A DNA stretch of 64,000 bases from Liolophura sinensis. Its lineage: Eukaryota > Mollusca > Polyplacophora > Chitonida > Chitonidae. A program made the position numbers and the translations under genes. Shown piece after piece: positions 48,401 to 52,700 of this stretch. Where the stretch lies: the NCBI RefSeq assembly GCF_032854445.1, contig NC_088295.1, positions 93,119,805 through 93,183,804 on the forward strand, written 5' to 3'. The notes beneath the pieces are model-generated. The model ran no database searches and was not told the origin of the DNA. It worked only from the letters and a program-made list of their open reading frames with translations. Each line of letters begins with the position of its first letter. The stretch's first letter is position 1.

Positions 48401-48811
48401 AGACAATGGGTTACTGTTCAACATAATTTTTGATACCGTCTTTGAATATTACACGACGGGTAAATCAACTGGTTTCACCTAGATATTATAAAATAGGTCC
48501 TGTTACACCTCTGTTACGGCCTCCTTTTACGACTCTGAGTCATATGCCTTTTCATTGCAGGTAGAACAACGCCGTGTGGGAGCCTGTGTGACTACGTCAG
48601 AGATCACCAGTCGTCAATTTTTTCCCTGGTCTGTAACTATCCAAATTTCATCTCGAGCCAGAATTTCAGGGACATGTGCTTTGTGAAGAACTTTAACGCA
48701 CTCCCGCAAGGCATCTGTCCTGGACACCAAGGGAAACTGCAGAGGTGGATGGCCATGTGCCTGTATACCACAGTAGTGGACGCCGCCAATGATCCACAAG
48801 TCTGTCCTTGA
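2329..48811 (+). CDS. Secreted M12B (reprolysin/ADAMTS-like) metalloprotease, 15 exons, 5' partial
   Basis: Join of 2329-2366, 3270-3375, 3933-4091, 11825-11966, 12222-12347, 14001-14052, 17476-17979, 21125-21288, 22060-22311, 31169-31277, 33866-33976, 36151-36261, 40840-40944, 45462-45599 and 48561-48811. All junctions are GT/AG and all phases agree, giving 788 codons before TGA. Counting from the first full codon, residues 1-101 are the end of a reprolysin catalytic domain (zinc motif 43-54, Met-turn Met68). Residues 102-208 are an ADAMTS-type Cys-rich region, 209-375 a Thr-rich linker, 376-514 an Ig-like domain, 515-705 five four-Cys modules and 707-788 a Cys-rich tail. The zinc ligands and catalytic Glu are present, so an active extracellular protease is likely. 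I see no thrombospondin repeat and no C-terminal membrane segment. The signal peptide, propeptide and early catalytic domain lie upstream of the window. The substrate is unknown. Confidence 0.86.
2575..3140. repeat. ~62-bp tandem repeat in intron 1
   Basis: Nine diverged copies of a unit of about 62 bp, recognisable by TTACGCTTGAAACCACCGCC and by GTGTTTCTGTCAGAATGGC. The core recurs at 2599, 2662 and roughly every 62 bases up to about 3098. The array ends about 130 bases before exon 2. It has no coding signal, and the unit does not look like the flanking exons. Confidence 0.92.
3270..3375 (+). CDS. Metalloprotease exon 2: zinc-binding helix (HELGH)
   Basis: Phase 1 to phase 2, acceptor TATCTGCAG, donor GTAAGT. 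It encodes LAFVGGAC, a short loop, SINEDKFNF and then VTVTVAAHELGH. This is the conserved region leading into the M12B zinc-binding helix. The first two zinc-ligand histidines are at 3359-3361 and 3371-3373, and the catalytic Glu is at 3362-3364. The last two bases (AA) begin an Asn codon that the next exon finishes, so an intron cuts the HExxHxxGxxHD motif in two. Confidence 0.92.
3494..3649. repeat. 52-bp tandem repeat, three copies, intron 2
   Basis: Three nearly identical 52-bp copies start at 3494, 3546 and 3598. The core is GTGTGTATATGTATGACGTT followed by CATTTCCCCCAGGTAGAACC. Each copy contains CCCCCAGGTA, which resembles a 3' splice site fused to a 5' splice site. The array lies between the two exons that make the zinc motif. 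Confidence 0.93.
3933..4091 (+). CDS. Metalloprotease exon 3: third zinc ligand and Met-turn
   Basis: Phase 2 to phase 2, acceptor TTGCAATTCCAG, donor GTAAGT. The first base completes Asn, followed by LGAGHDGDGNAC. Joined to exon 2 this gives the full M12B signature HELGHN-LGAGHD. The third zinc ligand is the His at 3946-3948, followed by the family Asp. DYYIMAPS carries the Met-turn (ATG at 3991), which lies under the zinc in metzincins. The exon ends in WFFTDCSVDYFRTYASS, the last catalytic-domain helix. No key residue is missing. Confidence 0.93.
4304..4470 (+). repeat. Intronic direct repeat, copy A (pair with 11660-11810)
   Basis: This stretch resembles the sequence just before exon 4. 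Compare TGTTGTGTAAATAACTTCTC here with TGTTGTGTGAATGACTTCTC at about 11674, and TCTATACCACCCAGTCTGTG with ACTATACCATCCAGTCTATG. A CAAAGTAAATG / CAAAGTACATG match and a shared AAGGAACTC follow. The two copies flank the integrase/85-bp block in the same orientation. It could be a dispersed element or a duplicated piece of intron 3. Confidence 0.55.
4756..5160 (+). mobile_element. Ty3/Gypsy-type integrase fragment, 5' part (degenerate)
   Basis: The plus-strand translation reads as the second half of a retrotransposon integrase core: MFSTTAERTAEKLQTVFSEH, then TELVSDNDP, then (after an in-frame stop and small changes) HHVQSPPFYPSQPNGQTEGF, GTLKRALE and LLSYRATPHSTTKRTPAELL. The Asp in SDNDP and the Glu in NGQTEG fit the second and third residues of the DDE triad. 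Stops and frame breaks make it inactive. It is lodged in intron 3 of the metalloprotease gene and merges directly into the 85-bp array. No LTRs were recognised. Confidence 0.85.
5066..10925. repeat. 85-bp satellite-like array derived from an integrase gene
   Basis: About 69 copies of an 85-bp unit, e.g. ACCAGCTGAACTACTTCTGG, then GTAGAAACCTTAGAACCAGA, CTTGATGTCGTACAGAACTG and CGCCATATTGTACCACCAAG. In the first copy the unit is the integrase segment SYRATPHSTTKRTPAELLLG plus RNLRTRLDVV. Because 85 is not a multiple of three, every junction shifts the frame. Near-identical 5650-6560 and 8280-9000 segments contrast with diverged 6650-7560, which suggests local rounds of amplification. Minus-strand frames of 60-110 codons are by-products of this array. 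Confidence 0.95.
10926..11260 (+). mobile_element. Ty3/Gypsy-type integrase fragment, 3' part (degenerate)
   Basis: Right after the last 85-bp copy the translation continues as the integrase C-terminal region: LRTRLAAIRPNFGQR, then with frame breaks GEPVWI, DDRQPKKG, WVSF and EGRISKVT. GEPVW...ISKVTG-like sequence is characteristic of the C-terminal tail of Gypsy integrases. With the fragment at 4756-5160 it frames the array, as if one integrase copy had been stretched from inside. The exact 3' end of the element is uncertain. Confidence 0.75.
11261..11660. other. Unique intron 3 sequence
   Basis: About 400 bases of AT-rich sequence between the integrase remnant and the direct repeat copy B. 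I see no splice-flanked open frame, no repeat unit and no LTR-like ends here. Confidence 0.6.
11660..11810 (+). repeat. Intronic direct repeat, copy B (pair with 4304-4470)
   Basis: Second copy of the sequence described at 4304-4470, with a roughly 20-base gap relative to it. It ends only about 15 bases before the exon 4 acceptor and supplies most of the 3' end of intron 3. An open frame of 107 codons runs through it into exon 4, but phase agreement with exon 3 places the real exon start at 11825. Confidence 0.5.
11825..11966 (+). CDS. Metalloprotease exon 4: start of the Cys-rich region
   Basis: The exon 3 CT joins the G at 11825 to make Leu, then SPNCLLTDDSGADPTAIDD, LLTVLTGQF and YSLDEQCVLSLGNGSYFCR. 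The YSxDEQC...C pattern is a hallmark of the Cys-rich domain after the catalytic domain in ADAMTS-type proteases. It starts in phase 2 and ends in phase 0. The acceptor (TGTTGACAG) has a poor pyrimidine tract, but it is the only AG that keeps phase with exon 3. The donor is GTAAGG. Confidence 0.85.
12222..12347 (+). CDS. Metalloprotease exon 5: Cys-rich region (LTWCK...GTTCGDKK)
   Basis: Phase 0 to phase 0, acceptor TTCGGTCACAG, donor GTAGGT, 42 codons. It encodes TLYSSPSEYESLCTLTWCK, then IPGSQGTCRGILPGRGTTCG and DKK. The C-x3-WC...GT.CG pattern continues the ADAMTS-type Cys-rich domain from exon 4. Being a multiple of three in phase 0, it could be skipped without a frameshift, though that would remove several disulphide cysteines. 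Confidence 0.88.
12475..13080. repeat. Degenerate ~23-25-bp repeat in intron 5
   Basis: Poorly conserved units built on TAGTGTTCGATTACTGCACG, spaced 23 to 26 bases apart, run from about 12475 to 13080. A second cluster lies at 13385-13525 after about 300 bases of unique AT-rich sequence. Divergence is much greater than in the other arrays, so this is probably an old array. No coding signal is seen. Confidence 0.75.
13385..13525. repeat. Second cluster of the ~24-bp degenerate repeat
   Basis: About six copies of the GTTCGATxACTGCACGGT motif that also makes the 12475-13080 cluster. The interval between the two clusters (13081-13384) is AT-rich with no gene or repeat that I can see. Confidence 0.7.
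13728..13816. repeat. A-tract and AAAT/AAT microsatellite
   Basis: A run of more than twenty A residues is followed by (AATA)n and (AAT)n up to about 13816. Such A-rich tails often mark the end of a retroposed element, but no recognisable SINE body lies next to it. Confidence 0.85.
14001..14052 (+). CDS. Metalloprotease exon 6: end of the Cys-rich region (WCIDGACVC)
   Basis: A 52-nt exon, phase 0 to phase 1, acceptor CAACCTTTCAG, donor GTAGGC. It encodes WCIDGACVCDENAPAGS plus the first base of Gly. Directly after CGDKK of exon 5 it gives the (K)WC-x-G-x-C ending usual for this domain family. It is the only exon I found that bridges phase 0 (exon 5) and phase 1 (exon 7), which supports it strongly despite its size. 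Confidence 0.87.
14155..14995. repeat. 57-bp tandem repeat with 171-bp higher-order units
   Basis: About 14 copies of a 57-bp unit, e.g. GGCCAATACAGGACCTCCAG, then GTAGGCCTTCAAATCAATGC and TGTGTTTCATGTGAGAC. GTAGGCC recurs exactly every 57 bases at 14174, 14231 and 14288. The first part is a three-unit higher-order repeat of 171 bp starting at 14174, 14345 and 14516. Nineteen codons per unit keep three frames open (246 and 205 codons plus, 260 codons minus). None joins the spliced gene, so I treat them as artefacts. Looser copies and degenerate GATCACTG-type units trail to about 15300. Confidence 0.94.
14996..15478. other. Decayed repeat tail and unique intron 6 sequence
   Basis: From 14996 to about 15300 there are loose fragments related to the 57-bp array (AGGCCTTCAGATCACTG...). 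From there to 15478 the sequence looks unique. No exon or RNA gene is visible. Confidence 0.6.
15480..17345. repeat. 41-bp tandem repeat with an internal ~0.8-kb duplication
   Basis: About 45 copies of a 41-bp unit: GCTTTTGATAAACAGGCCAA followed by CCATTATCTGCCCATCGCCG. A block starting near 15519 recurs near 16328 with the same unit variants in the same order. The offset is 809 at the start and 768 later, so one 41-bp unit was lost or gained between the copies. The 86-codon minus-strand frames at 16020-16280 and 16788-17048 translate identically. The array fills the second half of intron 6. Confidence 0.95.
17476..17979 (+). CDS. Metalloprotease exon 7: Thr-rich mucin-like linker
   Basis: Phase 1 to phase 1, 504 nt, acceptor GCTATCCAG. 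The donor is GTTTGC at 17980, or alternatively GTAAAA at 17995 in the same phase, adding five residues. After GCEYAE the 160-odd residues are almost wholly Thr, Ala, Pro, Glu, Val and Ser (TTTAEATTTAEVTTTPPAEV and similar). This is typical of a densely O-glycosylated stalk separating the protease from the binding domains. The DNA is itself a coding minisatellite (GCAGAGGTGACAACAAC-like units), so length variation between alleles is likely. Confidence 0.85.
17996..20240. other. Unique intron 7 sequence
   Basis: About 2.2 kb of AT-rich non-repetitive sequence. Open frames here are short (under 75 codons), have no splice context or family resemblance, and lie on both strands. I see no gene, RNA or mobile element that I can support. 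Confidence 0.6.
20240..20830. repeat. 49-bp tandem repeat in intron 7
   Basis: About eleven copies of a 49-50-bp unit: CTTGTTTGGCTTTGCTCACC then CAGCTTCCTCTACACATGAA and ACTCCCCGG. Two sub-types (ACACATGAAAC and ACACACGGAAAC) alternate in blocks. The last copies decay towards 20830. The units are pyrimidine-rich on the plus strand and lie about 300 bases before exon 8. Confidence 0.94.
20885..20950. mobile_element. Possible short SINE-related fragment
   Basis: GATGAATGATTATGGCTTAA followed by CGCCACATCGGCA resembles the GAGTGAGTG...GGTTTAACGTCGTA end of the element at 44402-44757. Only about 60 bases can be compared, so this is a weak call. Confidence 0.3.
21125..21288 (+). CDS. Metalloprotease exon 8: first half of the Ig-like domain
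   Basis: Phase 1 to phase 0, acceptor TTTCCTCTTCCCAG, donor GTAAGG. It encodes TCTERGSLPWIKEILEDGVC, then DTSVSSCLEPVLDMLETTPV and HDTPNLVCKFTQIT. Together with exon 9 it resembles the extracellular domain found before four-cysteine modules in VWDE-like proteins of invertebrates, which I recall only as a pattern. The exact family name needs a profile search. Confidence 0.8.
21318..21402. repeat. (CA)n microsatellite
   Basis: About 80 bases of CA dinucleotides with some CG interruptions near the start, 30 bases after the exon 8 donor. It is likely length-polymorphic. The Cys/Val and His/Thr frames across it are artefacts. Confidence 0.98.
22060..22311 (+). CDS. Metalloprotease exon 9: Ig-like domain ending YDxxCxxC
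   Basis: Phase 0 to phase 0, 84 codons, acceptor CATTTTACAG, donor GTAAGT. It encodes VDEMGPLFTGPTTVVPARYI, SCNSVACLVPN, LEGRVLAGWYVSVSDDADTF and GNELIYLPYDNRCVTCTGVN. The ending LYxPYDxxCxxC...C directly before a C-x5-C module is a recurrent pattern in invertebrate extracellular proteins. The last 51 nt and the donor were copied many times to make the 74-bp array that follows. Confidence 0.87.
22262..24850. repeat. 74-bp minisatellite made from the exon 9 end and its 5' splice site
   Basis: About 33 copies of a 74-bp unit: TGTGTGACTTGTACAGGTGT, then GAATGTGGTACCGGTGTGCA, GTTGAACGGTAAGCATAATA and TCAGCAAAGCCTGT. The first copy is the true end of exon 9 (CVTCTGVNALPMCSWT) plus the donor GTAAGTATAACATCAGC. 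Later copies keep the coding-like part but most change TGG to TGA, and nearly all keep a GTAAG donor. Copies after about 24650 are degenerate. It overlaps exon 9 by 50 bases. Confidence 0.95.
24860..30890. repeat. 25-bp minisatellite, ~6 kb, with ~725-bp and 75-bp higher-order repeats
   Basis: Roughly 240 copies of CAGCCTACCTCTGCCAGTAA TTCCC with many variants. The start (24990-25310) is a 75-bp three-unit higher-order repeat. A block of about 500 bases beginning at 26908 recurs at 27633 (offset 725), and part recurs near 28857. Many units contain CTCTGTAAGTGATT, a consensus-like donor, and all contain a pyrimidine-rich TTCCCCAG that looks like an acceptor. It ends about 280 bases before exon 10. 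Open frames in it are artefacts. Confidence 0.96.
31169..31277 (+). CDS. Metalloprotease exon 10: four-Cys module 1
   Basis: Phase 0 to phase 1, acceptor TGTCTTTATAG, donor GTGAGA. It encodes DSSCYIGGMCYNPGDSNGGS, then CEVCDIGQSLTRWSMP. Spacing is C-x5-C-x10-C-x2-C. It fits directly behind the exon 9 CSWT. It is the first of five modules of the form CxxGGxCYxxGxxNPxxxCxxC, which I take to be small disulphide-bonded extracellular units. Their binding partner is unknown. Confidence 0.87.
31620..31830. repeat. Degenerate ~46-bp repeat in intron 10
   Basis: About five loose copies of CTCTAACAGAAGTGATCGGC followed by ACACAGGCATTCCATGG(A)CAG. No function is evident. The flanking intron 10 sequence (31278-31619 and 31831-32035) looks unique and AT-rich. 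Confidence 0.7.
32036..33540. repeat. 45-bp minisatellite in intron 10
   Basis: About 32 copies. The consensus after 32290 is GATAGGTAGACTCAACTGTT then CCACGACATGACCTAATGAC and ATGAT. The first five copies (32040-32290) are an older sub-type with CTCCACTCTTCTGCCACATG. Some units lack one base in the TAGACTCAACTG stretch. The fifteen-codon unit leaves minus-strand frames open (181 codons at 32992-33537), which are artefacts. The last copies, 33150-33530, are nearly identical. Confidence 0.95.
33866..33976 (+). CDS. Metalloprotease exon 11: four-Cys module 2
   Basis: Phase 1 to phase 1, 111 nt, acceptor CTTGTTTTCAG, donor GTAAGC. It encodes EKCFVGGTCYIDGYINPADN, then CTVCNSTTSTSEFTPR. Spacing is C-x5-C-x11-C-x2-C. 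Its symmetrical phase lets it be duplicated or skipped without changing the frame. Exons 12, 13 and 14 are of the same kind, which points to tandem exon duplication. Confidence 0.89.
34103..34369 (-). mobile_element. Full-length tRNA-derived SINE (family 1), minus strand
   Basis: Read on the minus strand it starts GGGCCTCTCCATGGTCGAGG, has a tRNA-like B box (GAGTTCAAGTCC), the family body (GCGGATGGTCxTGGGTTTCC, AATGCTG, CGTATAAGTGAAATACTCTTGAG) and ends CACCAGTCAAATAAATAAATA. It matches the copy at 41727-41992. A short possible target duplication, CTAGTAT, flanks it at 34098-34104 and 34375-34381, overlapping the tail. It lies in intron 11. Confidence 0.88.
34385..35850. other. Unique intron 11 sequence
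   Basis: About 1.5 kb of AT-rich, non-repetitive DNA. No exon, RNA gene or tandem array is visible. Intron 11 is the only large intron here without a minisatellite array. Confidence 0.6.
35854..35908 (-). mobile_element. SINE family 1, 3' fragment
   Basis: TTTATTTGATTGGCGTTTTA followed by TGTTGTACTCAAGAGTATTT and CACCTATACGAGGG is the minus-strand form of the family 1 tail. Only about 55 bases are kept, so this is a strongly 5'-truncated insertion. Confidence 0.8.
36151..36261 (+). CDS. Metalloprotease exon 12: four-Cys module 3
   Basis: Phase 1 to phase 1, 111 nt, acceptor TTTCAATTTGCAG, donor GTAATG. It encodes NVCNEGGRCYEDAEISHEDS, then CRICDVTHTTTSLTTT, with C-x5-C-x11-C-x2-C spacing. 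The usual Gly and Asn-Pro are replaced (YEDAEISHED), so this is the most diverged of the five modules, but all four cysteines remain. Confidence 0.88.
36700..40838. repeat. Compound 31/46-bp minisatellite in intron 12
   Basis: Two unit types share the core CATTGACAAATGTAGCTTTA CTATGGATGG. One is 31 bp (GATGGCCATTGACAAATGTA...). The other is 46 bp, with GTTTGTGGTTTTGATTT inserted. Older ~45-bp copies with GTTTGTGTTTTTGTCTC lie at 36700-37400. A multi-unit block starting near 37491 recurs near 38512 and 39101. The last copy runs straight into the exon 13 acceptor (GGTTTATGTTTTGTGTCATT TCCAG). Confidence 0.95.
40840..40944 (+). CDS. Metalloprotease exon 13: four-Cys module 4
   Basis: Phase 1 to phase 1, 105 nt, acceptor GTGTCATTTCCAG, donor GTAAGT. 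It encodes GSCFIGGECYTDGQADPGNS, then CQQCDSNTNTFTLS, with C-x5-C-x11-C-x2-C spacing and the CFIGGECYxDG consensus. The polypyrimidine tract of its acceptor is part of the last unit of the 31/46-bp array. Confidence 0.89.
41303..41466 (+). mobile_element. 5'-truncated SINE (family 1) with 13-bp target duplication
   Basis: The body at 41316-41453 starts inside the family (GTCAGCCAGCAACCCGCTGA) and ends CACCAATCAAAAAAATAAAT AAA. It is flanked by perfect 13-bp direct repeats TACACATGTATAG at 41303-41315 and 41454-41466. The tRNA head is absent. The intact duplications show that it inserted in this truncated form by reverse transcription. Confidence 0.92.
41715..42004 (+). mobile_element. Full-length tRNA-derived SINE (family 1) with 12-bp target duplication
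   Basis: The body at 41727-41992 starts GGGGCCTCCGTGGCTCAGTT (A-box-like TGGCTCAGTTG), has a B-box-like GAGTTCAATTCC near 41808-41818 and ends CACCAATCAAATAAATAAAT AAAT. Perfect 12-bp repeats ATTTATGTCATT lie at 41715-41726 and 41993-42004. It is transcribed by RNA polymerase III in principle and mobilised by a LINE in trans. It lies in intron 13 in the sense orientation. Confidence 0.94.
42010..42610. other. Unique intron 13 sequence
   Basis: Non-repetitive AT-rich sequence between the SINE and the 21-bp array. I see no exon or RNA gene in it. Confidence 0.6.
42617..43262. repeat. 21-bp minisatellite in intron 13
   Basis: About 30 copies of TAGCACCCATCACAAGACAT G. Variants differ at CCC(A/G)TCACAA and ACATG/ACCTG. 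Seven codons per unit keep at least four frames open for about 190-226 codons on both strands. That simultaneous openness marks them as artefacts. Two single units lie outside the array at about 43436-43449 and 43496-43509. Confidence 0.95.
43263..44387. other. Unique intron 13 sequence with two stray 21-bp units
   Basis: Apart from the stray TGTAGCACCCGTCACA copies near 43435 and 43495, no repeat, exon or RNA gene is evident in this 1.1 kb. Confidence 0.6.
44388..44771 (-). mobile_element. SINE of a second family with 14-bp target duplication
   Basis: The body at 44402-44757 is flanked by perfect 14-bp repeats GTCAATGTGAAGAG at 44388-44401 and 44758-44771. On the minus strand it begins CTGGCCCCGATATCAAAGTT AGTAGAGC, a degenerate tRNA-like head with a B-box-like region (GGATCGAGTCACACC), and ends in a CACTCACTCA-type tail. 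It is unrelated to family 1 except for the general tRNA-derived design. Confidence 0.88.
44853..45020 (+). mobile_element. 5'-truncated SINE (family 1)
   Basis: CTTCCGCTCCGTCGGGAAGG followed by GCGGATGGTCGTGGGTTTCT, GCCCGGTTTCCTCCCTCC and AAACCAATCAAATAAATAAA. It has a small deletion (AATGCTGGCC missing) compared with the other copies. No clear target duplication was found. Confidence 0.88.
45021..45461. other. Unique 3' end of intron 13
   Basis: Non-repetitive sequence ending in the exon 14 acceptor TACATATTTCTGCAG. No other feature is visible. Confidence 0.6.
45462..45599 (+). CDS. Metalloprotease exon 14: four-Cys module 5
   Basis: Phase 1 to phase 1, 138 nt, donor GTGAGT. It encodes HGGCTIPPSTTCWPDETINP, then ADTCQLCDVIKSTNTWSDIQ and IPLTN. 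Spacing is C-x7-C-x11-C-x2-C, two residues longer in the first loop than modules 2-4, and the usual CY is CW. NPADxCxxCD is well kept. The donor region is the source of the 64-bp array that begins at its edge. Confidence 0.88.
45596..47890. repeat. 64-bp minisatellite starting at the exon 14 donor site
   Basis: About 35 copies of a 64-bp unit: GGTGAGTCCGGTGTCATTAG, then CGTCTTACTGATCGTGAGAC, TGAGGTGTTGAGTATCTGGC and TGAT. The first copy is the exon 14/intron 14 junction itself (AATG|GTGAGTCTGGGGTCATTA). Most units keep ATG|GTGAGT, a good donor, though some read GTGATT. Blocks of several units recur (for example around 46010-46250 and 46310-46550). Confidence 0.95.
47891..48560. other. Unique 3' end of intron 14
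   Basis: About 670 bases of non-repetitive sequence ending in the acceptor CTTTTCATTGCAG. No other feature was recognised. Confidence 0.6.
48561..48811 (+). CDS. Metalloprotease exon 15: C-terminal Cys-rich tail and stop
   Basis: It enters in phase 1 and runs 82 codons to TGA at 48809-48811. It encodes GRTTPCGSLCDYVRDH, SIFSLVCNYPNFISSQNFRD, MCFVKNFNALPQGICPGHQG and QRWMAMCLYTTVVDAANDPQ VCP, with seven cysteines. I do not recognise the family. It has no membrane segment or GPI-type tail, so the protein is probably secreted. One unpaired cysteine could link to another chain. Confidence 0.84.
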
Positions 48812-48910
48812 CCTCTTTTGATTTTGAATCTTCGTTTCTAAGTACCGCTAAGATATTGGTGCAAAATAAAACTCAAGATAGCAAATAAAACAAATGCAAG
48901 TTTTGGTTCA
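48812..48910 (+). terminator. 3' UTR with two polyadenylation signals
   Basis: AATAAA occurs at 48865-48870 and 48884-48889, 54 and 73 bases after the stop codon. This is a compact 3' UTR and confirms that exon 15 is terminal. The cleavage site would be expected about 10-30 bases further on. Confidence 0.82.
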
Positions 48911-49785
48911 TTTGTCTGACTCCTTTGTAATATATGAGACATTAAAAACGTGAGAAAGAGATGACACAAGTAATACAAAGCTAGGGTAGACAATCAATTT
49001 GTACTCTAAGGTGCACGCGCAGAAATAAAAGTGGCCAATGGAATGAAAGAAGCCTTTTAGTACTGTAAATGACACGTACTTGTTGTAACGCTGAAGGAGT
49101 GTGTCTGCAGGTTTTGTAGAAATACCCCCAACCCCCCAACCCCAACCCCACCCTATACATGTCATTAAAATGTTTCTGTATTTTTATGTGCTTGTAAATG
49201 CTTTGTTTCCACTTTTTATCAATAGGCTATCAAAAAATAACACGTTTGGATAAATGCTTCTAGCAGCTTGAGATGGCGACAGAAATCATTTGATATTACG
49301 TCTGAGAAAACTAGCATATATCATGGCGGTAGACAACGGGGGGCATGGGGGGAGGGGGGCTATAGTCGAGGAATTATTTAGAAAAAGAAATTAATAAACG
49401 ATACACAATATATGATAGACTATTTACGTAGGGTGGGTAACATTGTTTGTAATATTGACACAGTTGTATAACATGTCCGCCGAGACAATACTTATGAGCT
49501 GGATCTGGAAGAAATAGCCAACCAATTCATTGGTAGAAAAACAAGTCGGCAGTCAATGTTTTCCGGACGATCCTAATCTGTGCAGTTGATACCTGGCGCT
49601 TGCTCACTTGTACACCTAAATTTTAATTATTTGTACACAATTGCAAAAAAAAAAAAAAAAATGCTGACTGGACAACATTATTTACAAAAAGTCCACTGAA
49701 ATTCTTGACTTTTTTCCCAAAAGAAAATACATGCACGGTGTGATAAAAGTTGCCTTTTGGCAATAGCATTTATAGCGAATTTAAA
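48911..49785. other. Intergenic unique sequence
   Basis: Non-repetitive sequence between the metalloprotease 3' end and the 77-bp array, with a C-rich stretch near 49130-49155, a G-rich stretch near 49338-49360 and an A-tract at about 49647-49663. I see no gene. Confidence 0.6.
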
Positions 49786-52700
49786 GTGGGTATAGTGACC
49801 TGTACCCTGTAAGACATCGACACCACAACAAAGTAATCTATTGGGGAATCAGTCTGATGACAGAACAGAGAGTGACCTTTACTCTGTAGGACATCGACAC
49901 CACAACAAAGTAGTCTACTGAGGAGTCCGTCTGATAACAGACCCAATAGTGACCTATACTCTGTAGGACATCGACACCACAACAAAGTAGTCTATTGGGG
50001 AATCAGTCTGATGAGAGACCAAATAGTGACCTGTACACTGTAAGACATCGACACCACAACAAAGTAATCTATAGAGGAGTCCGTCTGATGACAGACCCAA
50101 TAGTGACCTTTACTCTGTAGGACATCGACACCACAACAAAGTAGTCTATTGAGCAGTCCGTCTGATGACAGACCCAATAGGGAATTTTAACCTGTAAGAT
50201 ATGGACACCACAACAAAGTAATCTATTGGGGAATCAGATGACAGGACAGAGATTGACCTGTAACGTGTAAGACATCGACACCACAGCAACGTAGTCTATT
50301 AAGGAGTCCGTCTAATGACAGACCAAATAGTGACCTTTACCCTGTAAGACATCGACACCACAACAAAGTAATCTATTGGGGAATCAGTTTGATGAGAGAC
50401 CAGAGAGTGACCTGTAACGTGAAAGACATCGACACCACAACAAAGTAGTCTATTGAGGAGTCCGTCTGATGACAGACCAGAGAGTGACCTGTACTCTGTA
50501 AGACATCGACACCACAACAAAGTAATCTATAGAGGATTCCGTCTGATGACAGACCCAATAGTGAGCTTTACCCTGTAAGATATCGACACCACAACAAAGT
50601 AGTCTATTGAGGAGTCCGTCTGATGAGAGACCAAATAGTGACCTGTACCCTGTAAAACATCGACACCACAACAAAATAGTCTACTGAGGAATCCGTCTGA
50701 TGACAGACCAAATAGTGACCTGTAACGTGTAAGATATCGACACCACAACAAAGTAGTCTATTGAGGAGTCCGTCTGATGACAGACCAAATATTGACCTGT
50801 ACACTGTAAGACATCGACACCACAAAAACAAAGTAATCTATTGGGAAATCAGTCTGATGAAAGACCAGAGACTGACCTGTAACGTGTAAGACATCGACAC
50901 CACAACAAAGTAGTCTATTGAGGAGTCCGTCTGATGACAGACCAAATATTGACCTGTACACTGTAAGACATCGACACCACAAAAACAAAGTAATCTATTG
51001 GGGAATCAGTCTGATGAAAGACCAGAGACTGACCTGTAACGTGTAAGACATCGACACCACAACAAAGTAGTCTATTGAGGAGTCCGTCTGATGACAGACC
51101 AAATATTGACCTGTACACTGTAAGACATCAACACCACAAAAACAAAGTAATCTATTGGGGAATCAGTCTGATGAAAGACCAGAGACTGACCTGTAACGTG
51201 TAAGACATCGACACCACAACAAAGTAGTCTATTGAGGAGTCCGTCTGATGACAGACCCAATAGTGACTTTTAAACTGTAGGCCTACGATATCGACACCAC
51301 AACAAAGTAGTCTATTGAGGAGTCCGTCTGATGACAGACCAAATAGTGACCTTTACCCTGTAAGACATCGACACCACAACAAAGTAATCTATTGGGGAAT
51401 CAGTCTGATAAAAAACCAGAGACTGACCTGTAACCTGTAAGATATCGACACCACAACAAAGTAGTCTATTGAGGAATCCGTCTGATGACAGACCCAATTG
51501 TGACGTGTACCCTGTAAAACATCGACACGACAACAAAATAGTCTATTGAGGAATCCGTCTGATGACAGACCCAATAGTGACCTTTACCCTGTAAGACATC
51601 GACATCACAACAAAGTAATCTATAGAGGAGTCTGTCTGATGATAGACCCAATAGTGGCCTTTACCCTGTAACGTGTAAGACATCGACACCACAACAAAGT
51701 AGTCTATTGAGGAGTCCGTCTGATGACAGACCAAATAGTGACTTTTAACCTGTAAGATATCGACACCACATCAAAGTAGTCTGTTGGGGAATCAGTCTGA
51801 TGAGAGACCAGAGAGTGACCTGTAACGTGTAAGACATCGACACCACAACAAAGTAGTCTATTGAGGAATCCGTCTGATGACAGACCCAATAGTGACCTGT
51901 ACCCTGTAAAACATCGACACCACAACAAAATAGTCTATTGCGGAATCCGTCTGATGACAGACCCAGTAGTGACCTTTACCCTGTAAGACATCGACACCAC
52001 AACAAAGTACTCTATAGAGGAGTCTGTCTGATGACAGACCCAATAGTGGCCTTTACCCTGTAACGTGTAAGACATCGACACCACAACAAAGTAGTCTATT
52101 GAGGAGTCCGTCAGATGACAGACCCAATAGTGGCTATTACCCTGTAATACATCGACACCACAATAAAGTAGTCTATTGGGGAATAGGTCTGATGAGATAC
52201 CAGAGAGTGACCTGTAACGTGTAAGATATCGACACCACAACAAAGTAGTCTATTGAGGAGTCCGCCAGATGACAGACCATTAGTGGCCTTTACCAACAGT
52301 AAGACATCGACACCACAACAAAGTAGTCTACTGAGGAGTCCGTCTGATGACAGACCAGAGAGTGACCTGTACCTTGTAAGACATCGACACCACAACAAGA
52401 TAATCTTTAGAGGAGTCCGTCTGATGACAGACCCAATAGTGACCTTTACCCTGTAAGACATCGACACCACAACAAAGTAATCTATTGGGGAATCAGTCTG
52501 ATGAGAGACCAGAGAGTGACCTGTATCTTTTAAGACATCGACACCACAATAAACTAATCTATAGAGAAGTCCGTCTGATGACAGACCCAACAGTGACCTG
52601 TACCCTGTAAGACATCAACACCACAACAAAGTAGTCTACTAAGGAGTCCGTATAATGACAGACCCAATAGTGGCCATTACCCTGTAAGACATCGACATCA

